Below are positions 1-11,810 of a stretch of DNA of 64,000 nucleotides, in pieces. The DNA is from Phyto melanocephala (lineage: Eukaryota > Arthropoda > Insecta > Diptera > Rhinophoridae): the NCBI GenBank assembly GCA_941918925.1, contig OW799234.1:85696497-85760496 (forward strand), given 5' to 3'. Made by a program: the position numbers and the translations under genes. Within the stretch, counting starts at the first letter, position 1, and every line of letters begins with the position of its first letter. Under the pieces are notes generated by a model. The model searched no databases. It was given only the letters and a program-made list of their open reading frames with translations, and had not been told where the DNA came from.

Positions 1-355
1 TAATAAATAAAAATGCACTCTGAATTTTAATTGGATATCATGTTCAAGTGGCTGAAAATTATAACTTATTTTTTATGGGCGTGGCACTGCCCACTTTTCT
101 AATCACGAAATTGTATAATCATGAGTGTATAATCATGTGTGCAAAGTTTCAGAAAAATCGGTCAAGTGCAAGTAGCCAAAAATGATAACTTGTTGTTTAT
201 GGGCGTAGCCACGCCCACTTCATACCACCCATAAACACTTCCTGGAATGTGTACAAAAACTTGCCAAAGTTTGAGTCAGATCGGATTTACGGTTTCGGAG
301 TCTATAGCTAACACACACACACAGAGTTTCACTTTTATATATATAGATACGGGTG
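1..355. repeat. Interspersed repeat with (AC)n and TATATATAGAT tail
   Basis: This is the right part of a repeat whose fuller copy lies at 8850-9355. Both contain modules reading gggcgtggc..gcccac followed by tgtgcaaagtttcagaaaaatcgg, and both end with ctatagctaacacacacac, agagtttcactttta and a TATATATAGAT terminus. The end resembles non-LTR (RTE-like) or SINE-like tails, but no coding sequence is visible. The left boundary lies outside the window. The class is inference. Confidence 0.6.
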
Positions 356-840
356 GGGTATAGAGCATTGTTTTTGTGTTCGGTACTAAAGGCCATGACT
401 GACTATCAGATTTAGTCGTTCGATATGTCAAAAATTGTATGTGTTCAGAAAGTGTGGTATTGTGGACACAAAGTGTACATGTGTGACAGATTTTTTGACA
501 AATGTGTCCGATTTGATAATCTTTTGGAAATTTTCATAAAATAATAGTTTCTGTGCGATCAGAGTTGCTTTTTCTGCGCTTCGTCAAGAACAGCCGCGGT
601 GCCCATATGCCCGAAATCATTTTCAAATGTTAATGTCACGTATTGATCTTTCGAATAAAAAAATTTTGATTACAATTTAATTTTTTGTGTTATTTTTTAC
701 AATTTCAAGTTCTATCGGGCTTAAAAAAACACCCTTTACAATGTTGTAAACCATCTTGAAAGTGATGATATTTAAAAAAAAAATGTTGTTAAAGTTAACA
801 CTAATTTACATACATAATTTGTTTACCTTTTTTATTGCAG
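356..840 (+). other. Intron sequence upstream of first visible Mnt exon
   Basis: No gene or recognised repeat is seen here. The stretch ends in a pyrimidine-rich tract and TTGCAG, the 3' splice site of the exon at 841. Confidence 0.5.
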
Positions 841-1015
841 TCTTCTCAAAAGCGTAATCAAGACCTAGAAGCGGAATGGGAACATCTAGCAAATGATAAA
901 ATCAATTTACAAAAGCGCTTTGTTAGCTTAAAGCGTGAACTCGGTCCAAAATATGAACAAATATTTTCTGGTATATTTCCTGATATCGAAATTGGTAGCA
1001 TTCCAAGTGAGAGAG
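841..1015 (+). CDS. Mnt: Mnt exon: leucine zipper of bHLHZip repressor
   Basis: This internal exon starts after tttattgcag and ends at a GAGAG/gtaag donor (phase 0 in, phase 1 out). Its 58 codons give a coiled coil with leucines exactly seven apart four times (DLE, EHL, INL, VSL). The pattern ExEWEHLAxxKIxxQxR..LKREL is what I recall for the zipper of the Max partner MNT, just after its loop-helix 2. MNT proteins dimerise with Max on E-box DNA and recruit Sin3 through an N-terminal domain, antagonising Myc. That domain and the basic region must lie upstream of the window. The helix is followed by a PDIEIG acidic stretch. Identification is from remembered family sequence, without a search; another bHLHZip protein is the alternative. 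Confidence 0.8.
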
Positions 1016-1035
1016 GTAAGTTGAAAAACAAACAA

Positions 1036-1575
1036 AAATAAATATAGCGCTATATTCGATTGTGCCGAATCTCATATACCCTTCACACAGATTGTACCAT
1101 CATGTAATGACCATAACTGACAATTATCTGGCAAAAAAATTATTTACGAAATCGATCAGTTGAACTTTTAATTAAAACTTTTTTATATTTGGATATCTTT
1201 GTCGGTAATGAAACCATTGAACCAGAGTCGTTCTGTAAATGTTGCCAAAGGTACAAACTTTATATAAACGTAACAAACGTTTTAAGAAAATCAGTAGCAG
1301 GTGCTAAATCTTACTTATTTTGAGTAAAAAGCAGAGGTTGTCGTGTTCTATCGTTCATATATTTGCTCGTAAAATGCCCACATAACTGTATTTCAATAGA
1401 AAAATTCTCGAAAGCATATCTGATAAGAGTCTGTATTATACGTTGATTTGTTAAAGCAATTCCTCTATCTACCAGAATTCAGAATATATGTATATACTTT
1501 ATAGGGTCGAAATTGAATATTGTAGAATGACAAACGGAATGACAAACTTCTATATGTGACCTTCTCCGAGAAAAA
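1036..1575 (-). repeat. Degenerate Helentron-like element (DINE/HINE type)
   Basis: The left end reads gcgctatattcgattgtgccgaatctcatataccc, a decayed form of the TTCGGC..GCCGAA hairpin end seen intact at 9592, 41897 and 57910. The right part has the tatatactttatagggtcg and gacaaacggaatgacaaac blocks shared by those copies. The hairpin end lies at the left, so the element is in minus orientation inside the first visible Mnt intron. Confidence 0.55.
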
Positions 1576-4074
1576 CGGGATTGGACTTAAGAGTGGTTTC
1601 TGTTACCTAAAAGGGTGTAGAATAAGATGAAAGGAGTTAGATTTCTGAAAAAATTTATTCACCCTGATAAAAACGTTGTTGCGTCGGTCACTGATTGCGG
1701 CTTAAGAATCCAGTATCGAGATCATAACAAACAGAGCAACAACAAAAGCAAAGGCATTGTTACACCAAAAGCGAAAAAAAAAATACGTCACCACATAGGC
1801 ATGATATCACCCTATCGTAACTAACCATACCATATCGCATCTCGCAACTGAAGGTGCGTGATAATGCGTTATGAAACTTTAAATGCGTTTTATTCAAAAC
1901 GCAAAAATTTTCACACAATATATCCCTTTTCTCGGAGAAGGTCACATACATACATACATATACATATGTAATGTAACGTTGGAAAATCAAATTTGCCTAT
2001 CAAAAATTCCTTAAGCAAACACGTCTGATTGCATGGATAGTTCAGAAAATATTAACACATTCTAGATGCTGTCACAAAAAAATTTAATTGTATGCACTAA
2101 AAGGGAATTCCCCTAGATTTGTGCTATTTACAATTGCTCTGACCAGTAAATTTGCTTGTATCCACAAAAAGGGAATTCCCCTAAATTTGTTATATGGACA
2201 TATTTCGTAAAAATTAAATTAAAGCCCAAAAGATTTTGAATCGTTCTAAATGGATTAAAATCGCATAAAAAAATTTTGTATTTGTTTATTTTCAAACCGT
2301 GTAAAAACAGAATAATTATGCAATCGGAGCCAGCTACATTTGTAGTCGTGCAGCTACATACATATGTATTAATTTCAATTCGATTTCATGCGCTAAATGT
2401 GTTTTTTGTTTTGTTACTAAAATTCTGCCTTGTAACGCAATTAATTTAATCTTTAAAATTCGTAAATGTATTAGATAGCGCTGTTAGTAAAATAAAAATA
2501 TTTATTTTGTTCTATTGTGTACTTTTTTCAAAAAGTATTCGATTCGATTCGATATCGTATAAGTTTTTCCTTCAAAATACATTTTCATAAAACCTTAATG
2601 CATTACATTTTTTAAACTGACCCAGATAAACTCAATGCATTATTAAAATTGTCATAGACTAAAAAAAAAGCATGATGTCTGCTATAAAAATAGAAAATTT
2701 ATTTCCTTTTCATCGCTAAAAGAGATTTTTTTTTTATTTAATATATGTATTCCTTAACCTCACGTCGTTTCTCTGACACTCTCTTCCATATTATTATTTA
2801 TTACTGTTTTTCCTTTTTCCTTCAAATAATCAAAATTATAATTTATAATTTCACTTTTACACAAATAATTTTTTTGTAAAAACAAAGTGCTAAAAAATAT
2901 GTATGTACGACAAAAACGGCCTTACCGAAGAAAACTTGCAAGTAGAATTCTCTGAGATTTTGCATCAACTACGCGAAACTACCGCCACCCCACCACCAAG
3001 CTTGTTATTAAACAACAACAGCAACAACAAAGTGTTTTTTAGAGAATACATTTTAGAATTTTATTCAAATTTTGTACGACTTTAATTCTATGAAAAGTAG
3101 ACCAAGTATTGAATATTATTTTGCGCCATATTTTAGCATAATATTTTTAAAGATTGTATTTTTTTATTTTTATTATTGTTGTTGCTGCTGCATTTCATTG
3201 TACATTGGTTGCCCAGTACCTACATAGTAAAATAGTTTTGCATATCAAAATGTGAGCTGCTGCTGTTGCTGGTATTTTTTGTGTGCAGTTGAAGTTTCGA
3301 AATACGCTTATATTAGAACAAGAAAAAGCATGCTGGCATTTTTAATAGAATGCATTTAAAAAACTAAATTCATAGATACAAAAAATACTATGCAACAAAT
3401 GTTTTTTTTTAATGACAAATTTTTGAGCGATAATTTTGAGTAATAATTTTGGACTGTCATACCATGGCTGATGTTTTTAGGAAAAGGTAAAAAAATAGCA
3501 ACTGTTGTTGCTAGCCATGGATGACAAATAATATTTTTTTGTCGATGTTATTGATAAATCTGTTTGTGTGGTGGATTTATTTTTTCTATATATTTTTTTT
3601 TTTATTTAAAAATGTTTTTAATAAAAGAAAAAGCATTCGAAATAAAGTTTACAATTACTTTTAAGATAAAAATACATAAAATCTAATTTAAACAAAATTG
3701 TTTCATTACCAAAACTATTATTCTATTTATCGATAACTGTTATGTGCTGAGTGACATCTCTGTTTGTTTATTATTAAAAGAAAACAATTGCAACGGAGGA
3801 TAAGCTTATTGGTGCTCGTGTTATTTTCGAGCTTTTTGTAGGCCCCTGTAGCACAAAATGTCAGTTTCACTTTCCATTCTGGCAAAAAAAAAATGCGTCA
3901 GGAAAATGCCAGATACTGTCGTCACAGTTCTAATATGTGGAGCTTGCATCCACTAAAAACCCCCTTTTTCAAACCGTTCTTCACCCACAATAATAATAAT
4001 AATAAATAATAAAAATAAATAATATAAATAAATAAATAAAAAAAACAAACAAAAAATTATTGTTGTTTAACTAA
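1576..4074. other. Intronic sequence without recognised genes
   Basis: The stretch is AT-rich. A two-copy repeat, with aaaagggaattcccct recurring at about 2100 and 2166, is visible. A short coding-like ORF at 2903-3085 is listed separately. No other gene or element end was recognised. Confidence 0.5.
2903..3085 (+). CDS. Short coding-like ORF, possible alternative exon
   Basis: The ORF opens at an ATG after an in-frame TAA at 2891-2893, and encodes about 43 residues with protein-like composition (MYDKNGLTEENLQVEF, then an SEILHQLRE helix, then a TPPP and Asn-rich tract). After that it turns AT-rich and stops. The Asn/Gln-rich style matches the surrounding Mnt exons, and it sits inside the first visible Mnt intron. 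It could be an alternative first or internal exon, an exon of a nested gene, or chance. No convincing donor is visible at its end (caaagtgttt is weak). I do not recognise the protein. Confidence 0.3.
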   Translation: MYDKNGLTEENLQVEFSEILHQLRETTATPPPSLLLNNNSNNKVFFREYILEFYSNFVRL

Positions 4075-4509
4075 AGGCTTCATTAGTCTTTACTTTCTGT
4101 TGTCGTTACTTTCTGTGACGTGCCGTTCTGTTGTTTAATTTTTGTGGTTACTTCTTCTGTAAAAAATCATCTGCCTTAATTTACAAGGCAATCTTGCAAA
4201 CACAAGCTTATTATATTTTTTGTTTATTTTTCTCGTCAAAGTCCGTACATAAAAAAAATTGTTGTGTCAGATTTCATCTATAGGCAAACAGAGTCTCTAT
4301 TTTGCAGCCACCTTTAAAATATATGCACCTGAATATCAGCTGTTTCTCTCTCAATGGCCGTCACTTAACGTTGAATTCTATTTTCTACAGGTTCGTCCGC
4401 AACGGCACGGAAAGTAACAGAACAACTAACGACTTGTACACATTTTCTATTTAACAGAATGAAGTCAGCTGATTCGGAACGGAACAGAAAGTAAAGACTA
4501 ATTCTGCCT
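4075..4509. mobile_element. MITE, 435 bp, TAA target site (copy 1 of 3)
   Basis: The ends are inverted repeats: AGGCTTCATTAGTCTTTACT at the left, and at the right the complement of AGGCAGAATTAGTCTTTACT. It is flanked by TAA on both sides. Near-identical copies lie at 42590-43023 (inverted) and 46304-46737. It is non-coding. The 3-bp TAA duplication points to PIF/Harbinger-type mobilisation. Confidence 0.85.
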
Positions 4510-5438
4510 TAACTTAAAAACGGTAAATTACCATATCAGCCATAATGTCTTCGATAATATACTTTTAAATAAATTATAGTGCTTTTATTCTCCTTTAATT
4601 TATATAAATCTCACTGTTGATATATTGCTTTTGTTAAGGGCATGGCTGATGTGTCGTGCATGCGCGAACACGAACAATTTTTTTTCAGTCGAAAGGAGTA
4701 ATATTGATTTTATTATTCTTGATTTTCACTAATAAATGAAACATTTTTGACAGTTTTTGCAATGTTACATAAAACGAGAAATGACAGGCTGCGTAACTAT
4801 GAAAAAATTTTGTTTCGTTTAGCTCTTTTTTTTCATATGGGCATTTCCATGTTATTGTACGTGACATTTGTACTCCTATAAAGTGGAGTAATTTTTGCAA
4901 AAGTAAGTGTAACTGTAACAAAATTAGATCTTTATGTTCCATTCAAAGGGTACTTTATATAAAAACAAAAATTAATTATATTCGAATCATTGTTGTCTAA
5001 AATATCCAGAAAAATAGGAATATATCGTACGTGACATAAAACAGAATTGATTTTGAGGTATATACGGAAATATTAAAAAAATCTGCGAATCTTGGGAGGT
5101 ACTTTTTATTTTTTTTATTTTTTACACTAAACCAAATATTTTTCATTTAAAATCCATCATACTTAATTGAAATGATTTTATAATAAATTCAATTTGATAT
5201 CGTTCGTGACATATCGTACGCGACAGATTTTTCTCTAATAAAAGTTAAAAAGTTAAATTAGGTGCTCTTGCGACTGTTCAAATACGAATGACGGGGACAA
5301 ATAATGTTTTTGCACTACGTACGTGACATTAAAATAACATCCAAGGAAAATAAAAAAAATACCGCTAATTGGACTCTATGTTTTCTTTTTTCTTATGGAT
5401 CTTGTTAATTGTTGTTGTTATCTTAATTTTAAAGCATA
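4510..5438. other. Intronic stretch with repeated TACGTGACAT motif
   Basis: TACGTGACAT occurs at 4858, 5028 and 5320, with variants TTCGTGACAT at 5203 and TACGCGACAG at 5217. No gene was recognised. It may be the interior of an old element or a cluster of binding sites. Confidence 0.45.
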
Positions 5439-5959
5439 CAGTGCTGTCTGGGTAGAGTGAACTAATTTTTTCAGAGCGATTTCACTATACCCAGGTTGTT
5501 CACTAAATCAAGGTTGAAACGCTGTGCCAAAAAAATAGCACTTGCACCTTTTTTAATTTCTTTTATAATGCAGATTTTTTGTTTTAAGGATAAATGCTTT
5601 CTTTTTTCCAAATCCATTTTTATGTAACAATTATATAACACCAACTATTCAGAATTTAACTTTGTGGCACGACCTTAATGGAACATGCGCGCAGACTTAA
5701 ATAAATTAACACTTCATAGAATGCGTATGTGTGAGAGTAACTTGTCAACTTACTCTAAAAGAAATCGTTACTTTACCGTATTTTTATACTCATGCATTGT
5801 TTTTCTCCTTAGCATAACCTAAAAACTTACTATAAAGTATGTTCACTCTATAGAGGTTCATGAGTGTTCACTCTACAAAGTAGTCAATGTAAACATTCTG
5901 GTGTTCACTCTAACGAGGTATTCATAGAATCGGGGATTCACTCTACCCAGACAGCACTG
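5439..5959. mobile_element. TA-target DNA transposon remnant, 521 bp
   Basis: Terminal inverted repeats read CAGTGCTGTCTGGGTAGAGT at the left and their complement at the right, with TA on both sides. Variants of ttcactctac recur inside. TA targets and CAGT ends fit the Tc1/mariner/pogo group. No transposase coding remains. Confidence 0.8.
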
Positions 5960-7551
5960 TATTTACAATTGCAATTTATTTTTAAAATTTAGTCGCTAAA
6001 AAAAATAGTTGATTGCAATTCTTTGAAATAAGTCAAAGAGATAAGTAGATTAACTAAAGGCGCATCAAAAGCTTTATGATAATGTGTAAAAGCTTTTTAT
6101 TTCAACGTTTCACAAGTACATAACTGTTTAATGCTTTATGGGTATTTTGTTTTTGTATTTAAATATCAAAATATGTAAATCTAACAAAACCCTGCAGAAA
6201 GCCTGGGTTCAAGTGTCTCCAAATCATCACTTTTGTCGACTATTTTAGTGACTTTTTGGTGCTATTGTCAACAAAACGTCTACCCTTTAACGGTTTAAAA
6301 TTCAAAACAGAAAAAATGCAAACATTTTTCAGTAAAATTATTAAGGATGGTTAACTGTAGTTTAGTTTTACATTAAAAAATAAAATAAAATTTGATGAGA
6401 TAAAAAGAAGCAAAAGTGAAGATTAGAATTACTAAAATGATCTGGTAAATATCTAGTTCCAATGTCGCCATATGGTCCCATAAGAACTTCCTAGTCAGTA
6501 GTTCTAACGTCACTAGTGGATTTTCAATGACAAACACATGTTAAATGTCTACAGCAAAGAACATTGTCTGGGGTATAATTGGTCAGTAGTACTGGCGACA
6601 GAGTCAATAGTGCATCAGTACTTTGTACTTTTTTGTTTTATTTTTTTAATATTTAACAAGAACTAAACCGTTTTTGTTTTATTTTTTTTAATATTTAACA
6701 AGAACTTGATAAAGTTTCTTCCTTCATTTGGGGATGTAGCGTGTGTCGTGTAAAAGGCCCACGCAGACGTAAATCAATAATTTATTTATTAATGCACAAA
6801 TTGTCCATACATTAGGGATGGGTAGAATTAAATGTCCACCATCAATAGACTGCCTTGTGTTTATGATAATTTTTCTTTTTTTTTTTATATATATTTTAAA
6901 CTTTAATATTGTTTTGTTGTTGTTGTGATTTTTTAATAGAAATGTGCGAGAATTTTATGCAAAAAACAATACAAACGAATAATTCTAGATAAGTATTTGA
7001 ATAGAGAGTTTCTTGATAAAACATATGTATATTTAAATAACGGCTTTAAGTTTTTTTTTCTTTTTTAGAAGAAACGGAACCTTGTTTAACCTTTTTTATA
7101 ATTTTTTTTTTTTTTTTAATAAAAACAAATATTGTTTTTACAGAAGATCCTAAAGAATAACGGCTTAGTACAGCTTTATAAAAACAAAAAAACCTTAATG
7201 TTATGTGAAAAAACTCAAAATGCTCAACATACCTTTAGTATCTTAAAAAAAATTAATGTGGGAATACGTATATATACGTAGGTATACCTATATACATACC
7301 AGAGAACTGCAACGAGCACCCATTTTTATGATTTATGATACTCGCCTTAAAACGAGTTGCGGTGTAGTTAATATAGCCTATTGCTTTTGTATGTACTCGC
7401 TAGGCTCGTAAAAAATTGTGTTTGCAACATACGAGCCTTTAGCAAACACAATGAAATTTATATGAGTTCTGTATTGTATTGTTTCGTAAATATACTACAA
7501 CTAATTTACTCTCTTTTATTCAGTGTTCTCTATCTGCCCTTCACTGACCTA
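5960..7551. other. Intronic sequence without recognised features
   Basis: AT-rich sequence with long T and A runs. A short near-duplicate (ttttgttttatttttttaatatttaacaagaact) sits at about 6631 and 6674. No gene is supported. Confidence 0.45.
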
Positions 7552-7958
7552 GGGCCATTATTATAACTTACCGATAACTAAAGTTAGGATGTTATCGGAT
7601 AGATAACTAGTTTTTCGTTATTACAACTTCACTTTAACCTAAAAGTGTCCGATAAGTTAAAGGGAAGATCACTCTACCTTTAACTTTTAACGTGAGGTTT
7701 ATAAATTAAAAGTTACCATATTTTCTACCGTATAAGGGAATTGTTTACTATTTGCTTGTCGTTGCCACTTTGTTTTTAAAGAACTAATTAATTTGTTCAG
7801 CATTTGCTTTGATGCTCCCATATTTAAAAAAAAAATACAATTTATTTTACAGGCAGGTTGTAATAACGAAAAATACTTAATGGTCAGTTTATTGCTCACG
7901 TTAACAAAAGTTACCTTTTATTAAGATTAACTTTGTCTGCAAGTTGTAATAATGGCCC
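7552..7958. mobile_element. MITE with CTA target-site duplication
   Basis: Inverted ends are GGGCCATTATTATAACTT at the left and the complement of GGGCCATTATTACAACTTGC at the right, flanked by CTA at 7549-7551 and 7959-7961. The duplication is 3 bp, as in Harbinger-type elements. It has no coding capacity. Confidence 0.75.
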
Positions 7959-8089
7959 CTAGAGTTATAATTGTCTGAGTGCACAAGTGTTTACTCGCTG
8001 CATTCGTCATTCGTAGTAATATTTAAAGCAGCGTTGCCAGATGGTTTAGGAAAAAATCAATGATCGTATATTGAAGTAAACATGTAATA

Positions 8090-8703
8090 CTACATTTACA
8101 CTTACACAAAATCTAGTACCTACGGGATTTTGAGCGAAATCTTGTTCATTTCTACCAGACTTCCCATACAAAACGAAATCTACTTCGCCACTAGATTTTG
8201 GCAGAATCTACTTAAAATCTAGTACTACTTCGTGATGCAACTGTGGTTTTTATTAAATTGTAATAAAATATACTACGCTGCATACAAGGCATATTTATAC
8301 AGGTATATGAAACGGCGAATTCGCTGTGATGTTCGCTGTCAGACGCCACATATAAAAAATACACAATAATTTTTTATACATGGAGTTTGACTGTAGCATT
8401 CCCCATCAGCTGGGCTGATAATTTCACCTGTATGAATTCGCCTTGGCTGCATAAAGAAAAATTCAATCATAATATATAAGGTGGTTGCAATTGCACAAGT
8501 ACTTTATTGTTTACATTTTTTTATATGGAGTTTGAATTTTGGAGAAGTAGAGCAAAGAGAGCCTCTCAGGCCACCTTGTAAATAAATATACTGTTTTGAC
8601 AACGAAATCTTGCAAAATGTCAAAAAGCAGTGATATAAACGGTTTAGATTTTAATAAAGATTTCAAATCAAATCTACTAGATATCGCTCAGGTGTAAATG
8701 TAG
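8090..8703. mobile_element. TA-target non-autonomous DNA element hosting a hAT MITE
   Basis: The ends are CTACATTTACAC and its complement GTGTAAATGTAG, flanked by TA, with further inverted homology inward (AATCTAGTA against TACTAGAT). It is interrupted by the 8-bp-target MITE at 8285-8445. No coding sequence is seen. Confidence 0.7.
8285..8445. mobile_element. hAT-type MITE, 8-bp TSD GCTGCATA
   Basis: The element begins CAAGGC and ends GAATTCGCCTTG. A perfect 8-bp duplication GCTGCATA lies at 8277-8284 and 8446-8453. The 8-bp target is diagnostic of the hAT superfamily and allies. A relative with CAAGGCGAATT ends lies at 28148-28337. Confidence 0.8.
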
Positions 8704-8849
8704 TATAAGGCTAAATTCATTATGAAATAAAATGAATTTAAAAGTTATTACAATTTCATGGAAAATTTTAATTAAAACATATAATGAATGCGACAGGCTT
8801 ATGAATCACAATTTTTTTTATACGTCAATTTCATTTATATGTAAATACT

Positions 8850-9302
8850 AGCCAAACCCGGCGCGCGTTGCTACGACCCTTCATGAATTTTAATCGCATT
8901 CTAAATTTTAATCGAATATCAAGTGAAAGGCTAAACACTTTTTCTTTATGAGCGTGGCAATGCCCACTTTTCTAATTACGAAACTGTATAGTCATGACAG
9001 CTCAATAAGCGTGCAAAGTTGCAGAAAAATTGGTCCAGTGTAAGTACCTCAAAATGAAAACTTTTTTAGAGGCGTGGCCCCGCCCACTTTTCTTATCACG
9101 AAATTATTTAGTCAAGACAGCTCGATATGTGTGCAAAGTTTCAGAAAAATCGGTCAAGTGCAAGTAGCTAAAACTGCTAACTAATTTTTTATGGGCGTGG
9201 CTCCGCCCACTTTTTTTCACCCATAAACACTCCCTGGTATGTGTACAACAACTTACCAAAGTTTGAGCCCGATCGGTTTTACAGTTTCGGAGTCTATAGC
9301 TA

Positions 9303-9333
<31 letters not shown>

Positions 9334-9355
9334 TTCACTTTTATATATATAGATT
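8850..9355. repeat. Interspersed repeat with internal tandem modules
   Basis: This is the fuller copy of the repeat at 1-355. It starts near aaacccggcgcgcgttgctacgaccc. It holds about three modules of roughly 120 bp, each with a gcgtggc..gcccac box and a gtgcaaagttt-cagaaaaat box. It then ends with an (AC)n run at 9303-9329 and TATATATAGAT. It is probably derived from a non-LTR element. No ORF is supported. Confidence 0.65.
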
Positions 9356-9589
9356 TATACAAAATTATTGACCAATGGCTATGCAGCGCAGTCCGTTATT
9401 TCATTGTGCGACGTAGACACAGAATTTACTTTTTACATACATATTTATACATTTTTGAAAACAAATTTTACAACAAACACAATTATATTCTATGATGCAC
9501 ATAAGAACATTTTTTTAAATGGCTAAGTGCGCTCTTTATGTAATTTTTAATTTAATGTATTTAAAATTTTATAGATAATAATAAAAAAC

Positions 9590-10402
9590 TAGTAAGAGCG
9601 CTATATTCGGCTGTGCCGAATCTTATATACCCTTCACAACGTGTAGTCATGCAATAACAGTAGTTTGTATCACCGTTCATCCCATATAAAATACGTATGT
9701 ATGTACAAACATATAAAAAACACACGTATATGAAAACATCCCATTGTAAAATTATAAATTTACGTATGTATGTAAAAAAATAAAAAAAAAAATTAAAAAA
9801 TAAATATTTTTAAAAAAAAATTAAAAAAAAAAATTTTAAAAAATAATAAATATAAAACAAAAAAAAAATAAAAAAAAAATTAAAAAAAAATATGAAAAAA
9901 AATTAAAAAAAAATAATAAAAATATAAATAATATATTGAATAAAAATAAAAAAAATTTTTTTTTTAAAATTTAAAAAAAATCTAAAAAAATTTTTTTTTG
10001 GCTTAGCTGGGATTCAATGCCACGGTTACTCTTACCAGTATACACGTTTGTATGTATGTATGTTGTTGTTGTAATGTTGTTTTTGTGAAAAAAAAATCGA
10101 GGTGGTCGTGGGTTTTTGCTCATATCTCAGGTGTTTATGTACCGATGTTTCTGATTTTCAATACCGATCTACTCCCGAATATTTCTGATATTTTAATACC
10201 TCACCCGGGTCCAAGCGATGTCTGGGGGCTTCAAAAAGTTGATTTCAACATACACACGGACAGACGGACAGAGCTTAATCGACTCCCCTATTCATAAGCT
10301 TTCAGATAATATATACTTTATGGGGTCGGAAATGAAAATTGTAGAAATTTCACACGGAATGACAAACCTATATATACCCTTTTTCACTGTGTGAAGGGTA
10401 TA
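9590..10402 (-). mobile_element. Helentron-like non-autonomous element (DINE/HINE)
   Basis: The left end reads agtaagagcgctatattcgg, with the hairpin TTCGGC-TGT-GCCGAA, then atcttatatacccttcac. The right end is tatacccttttcactgtgtg followed by aagggtata. Dipteran DINE-1-type Helentron relatives end in such a hairpin followed by CTTACTTGTT, so the 3' end is at the left. An A-rich core separates the ends. The copy lies in the first visible Mnt intron. Confidence 0.75.
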
Positions 10403-10554
10403 AATATAGATAATTTAAAAAAATAAATTTTTAAAGAAGCTTACTCAAGTTAACCTAACTAAGTCCCCTTATTATATAAATCAAATCATTAAAGGCCAAT
10501 AAACATGTACATATTATTACAAATACGATTTTCCTTCATTTTCTTACTTTACAG

Positions 10555-10706
10555 AAACAATAAACGATACACATTCCCTCTCATCTGGACGTGGCAGTAC
10601 ATTGTACAGTTCATCTAGTTCGCTATCAAGCGGCAGTAATGGCAGCAGCAGCAGCAGCAGTGGTGGCAGTGGCAGCAATACAGTGTCATCACCAGTTGGT
10701 GCTGGT
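10555..10706 (+). CDS. Mnt: Mnt exon: Ser/Gly-rich linker
   Basis: The exon follows ttctta-ctttacag and ends at GCTGGT/gtaagt. Phase 1 entry joins the final G of the zipper exon to give SER-ETINDTHSLSSGRGS without a stop. The remaining residues are almost all Ser and Gly, with an (AGC)n tract at about 10640-10660 that may vary in length. Family members have acidic and low-complexity sequence after the zipper. No folded domain is visible. Confidence 0.75.
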
Positions 10707-11206
10707 GTAAGTAATAAACATTAAATGCATAATACAATTATGATGAATGATGTTATTGAGTATAAGCATGAAACTCAAACAAAAACACGTGATAGAAATT
10801 GGTTTTTAAAACAAAAATCTTAAATTTTATCTCTCCCACTTAGAAAAAATCTATTATGCTTTATACAACTTTTGTTTATTTTTATTTGTTTATTTATTTA
10901 TTTTATTTTTTTTTATTAAGTTTTAACTTATTTTACCTTTGTTTAATTCTGTAATCTATTTTAAAATTAATTAATTAACAAAATCCTAATTTATACTTGT
11001 AAATGCCGCAACAAATAATAATGATCTCACTAAAACAAAAATTGCCTTTAAAATATTTCAACTTAAATTTTGAAAAATTATTGCATACACACACAAACAC
11101 ACAAACACCACAACAAAATTAAAAAAAATTCATATTAACTCACATATAAAACCCACTGTTGGATAATTTGTAATGTTGTATAATATATTGTAATTGTTAC
11201 AAATAG
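10707..11206 (+). other. Mnt intron, 500 bp
   Basis: This short AT-rich intron runs from gtaagt to an AAATAG acceptor. No element ends were recognised. Confidence 0.6.
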
Positions 11207-11810
11207 TTACAAACTGCTATGCCTACAACTATATCGCCTGTGATAAATAAAATCAACAACAGCATCAACATGAATTCTACATCATCAATTTCAATCAATA
11301 ACAGCAATGTTGTCATCCAACCACAACAACAACAACAGCAACAGCGTAAAAATCTATCAATTGCTACAACAATACAAGCAGTAGCTATTACAACTCCTCA
11401 AGGTGGAGGTGGAGGTAATGGCATTAGCAGTACACCAGCTGATAGTCCGGCGACACTAGTAGCCTTTGGTAGCAGTCTGCCATTGTCGTTGACCGCCAAA
11501 AATATCTCAGCTACGGCTGTAACACGTGGCTCACCCACACCATCGACACCTTCACCGTCCCCGTCCTCCTCGAGTGGTGTCTCCTCGTCATCGTCATTGA
11601 TCTCTTCGTCACCCCCCATTAATGGGGTGATTAGTAATGGTCGCAATGTGACCGTTAACATTCCGAATGGCTTAAAATTACAAGCAACCGCAGCAGCTGG
11701 TATTAATGCCAGTAGCACAGCAATTGGTAATAATGGTGCAGCGGCAACAGTTGCTGCAACCACATTGGCATCATCAGCACCCGCGCAAGGAGTTAATAAT
11801 ACAAATAATG
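11207..11810 (+). CDS. Mnt: Mnt exon: low-complexity Ser/Asn/Thr/Ala region
   Basis: The exon enters in phase 0 after gttacaaatag, giving LQTAMPTTISPVINKINN, and leaves in phase 1 at AATG/gtaagt. Its 201 codons include a run of eight Gln, Gly and Ser-Pro clusters, and the only hydrophobic-patterned element, RNVTVNIPNGLKLQA, near the middle. A related NGLKV occurs in the next exon. The region is expected to be disordered. The long ORF on the opposite strand here is a composition shadow. Confidence 0.75.

Noticed and set aside
9303..9329. (AC)n tract giving a Cys/Val-rich ORF on the minus strand
   Set aside because: Simple microsatellite inside an interspersed repeat.
11398..11763. Minus-strand ORF of 121 codons rich in Ala, Pro and acidic residues
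   Set aside because: It is antisense to the low-complexity Mnt exon 11207-11810, which has verified splice phases; composition explains it.
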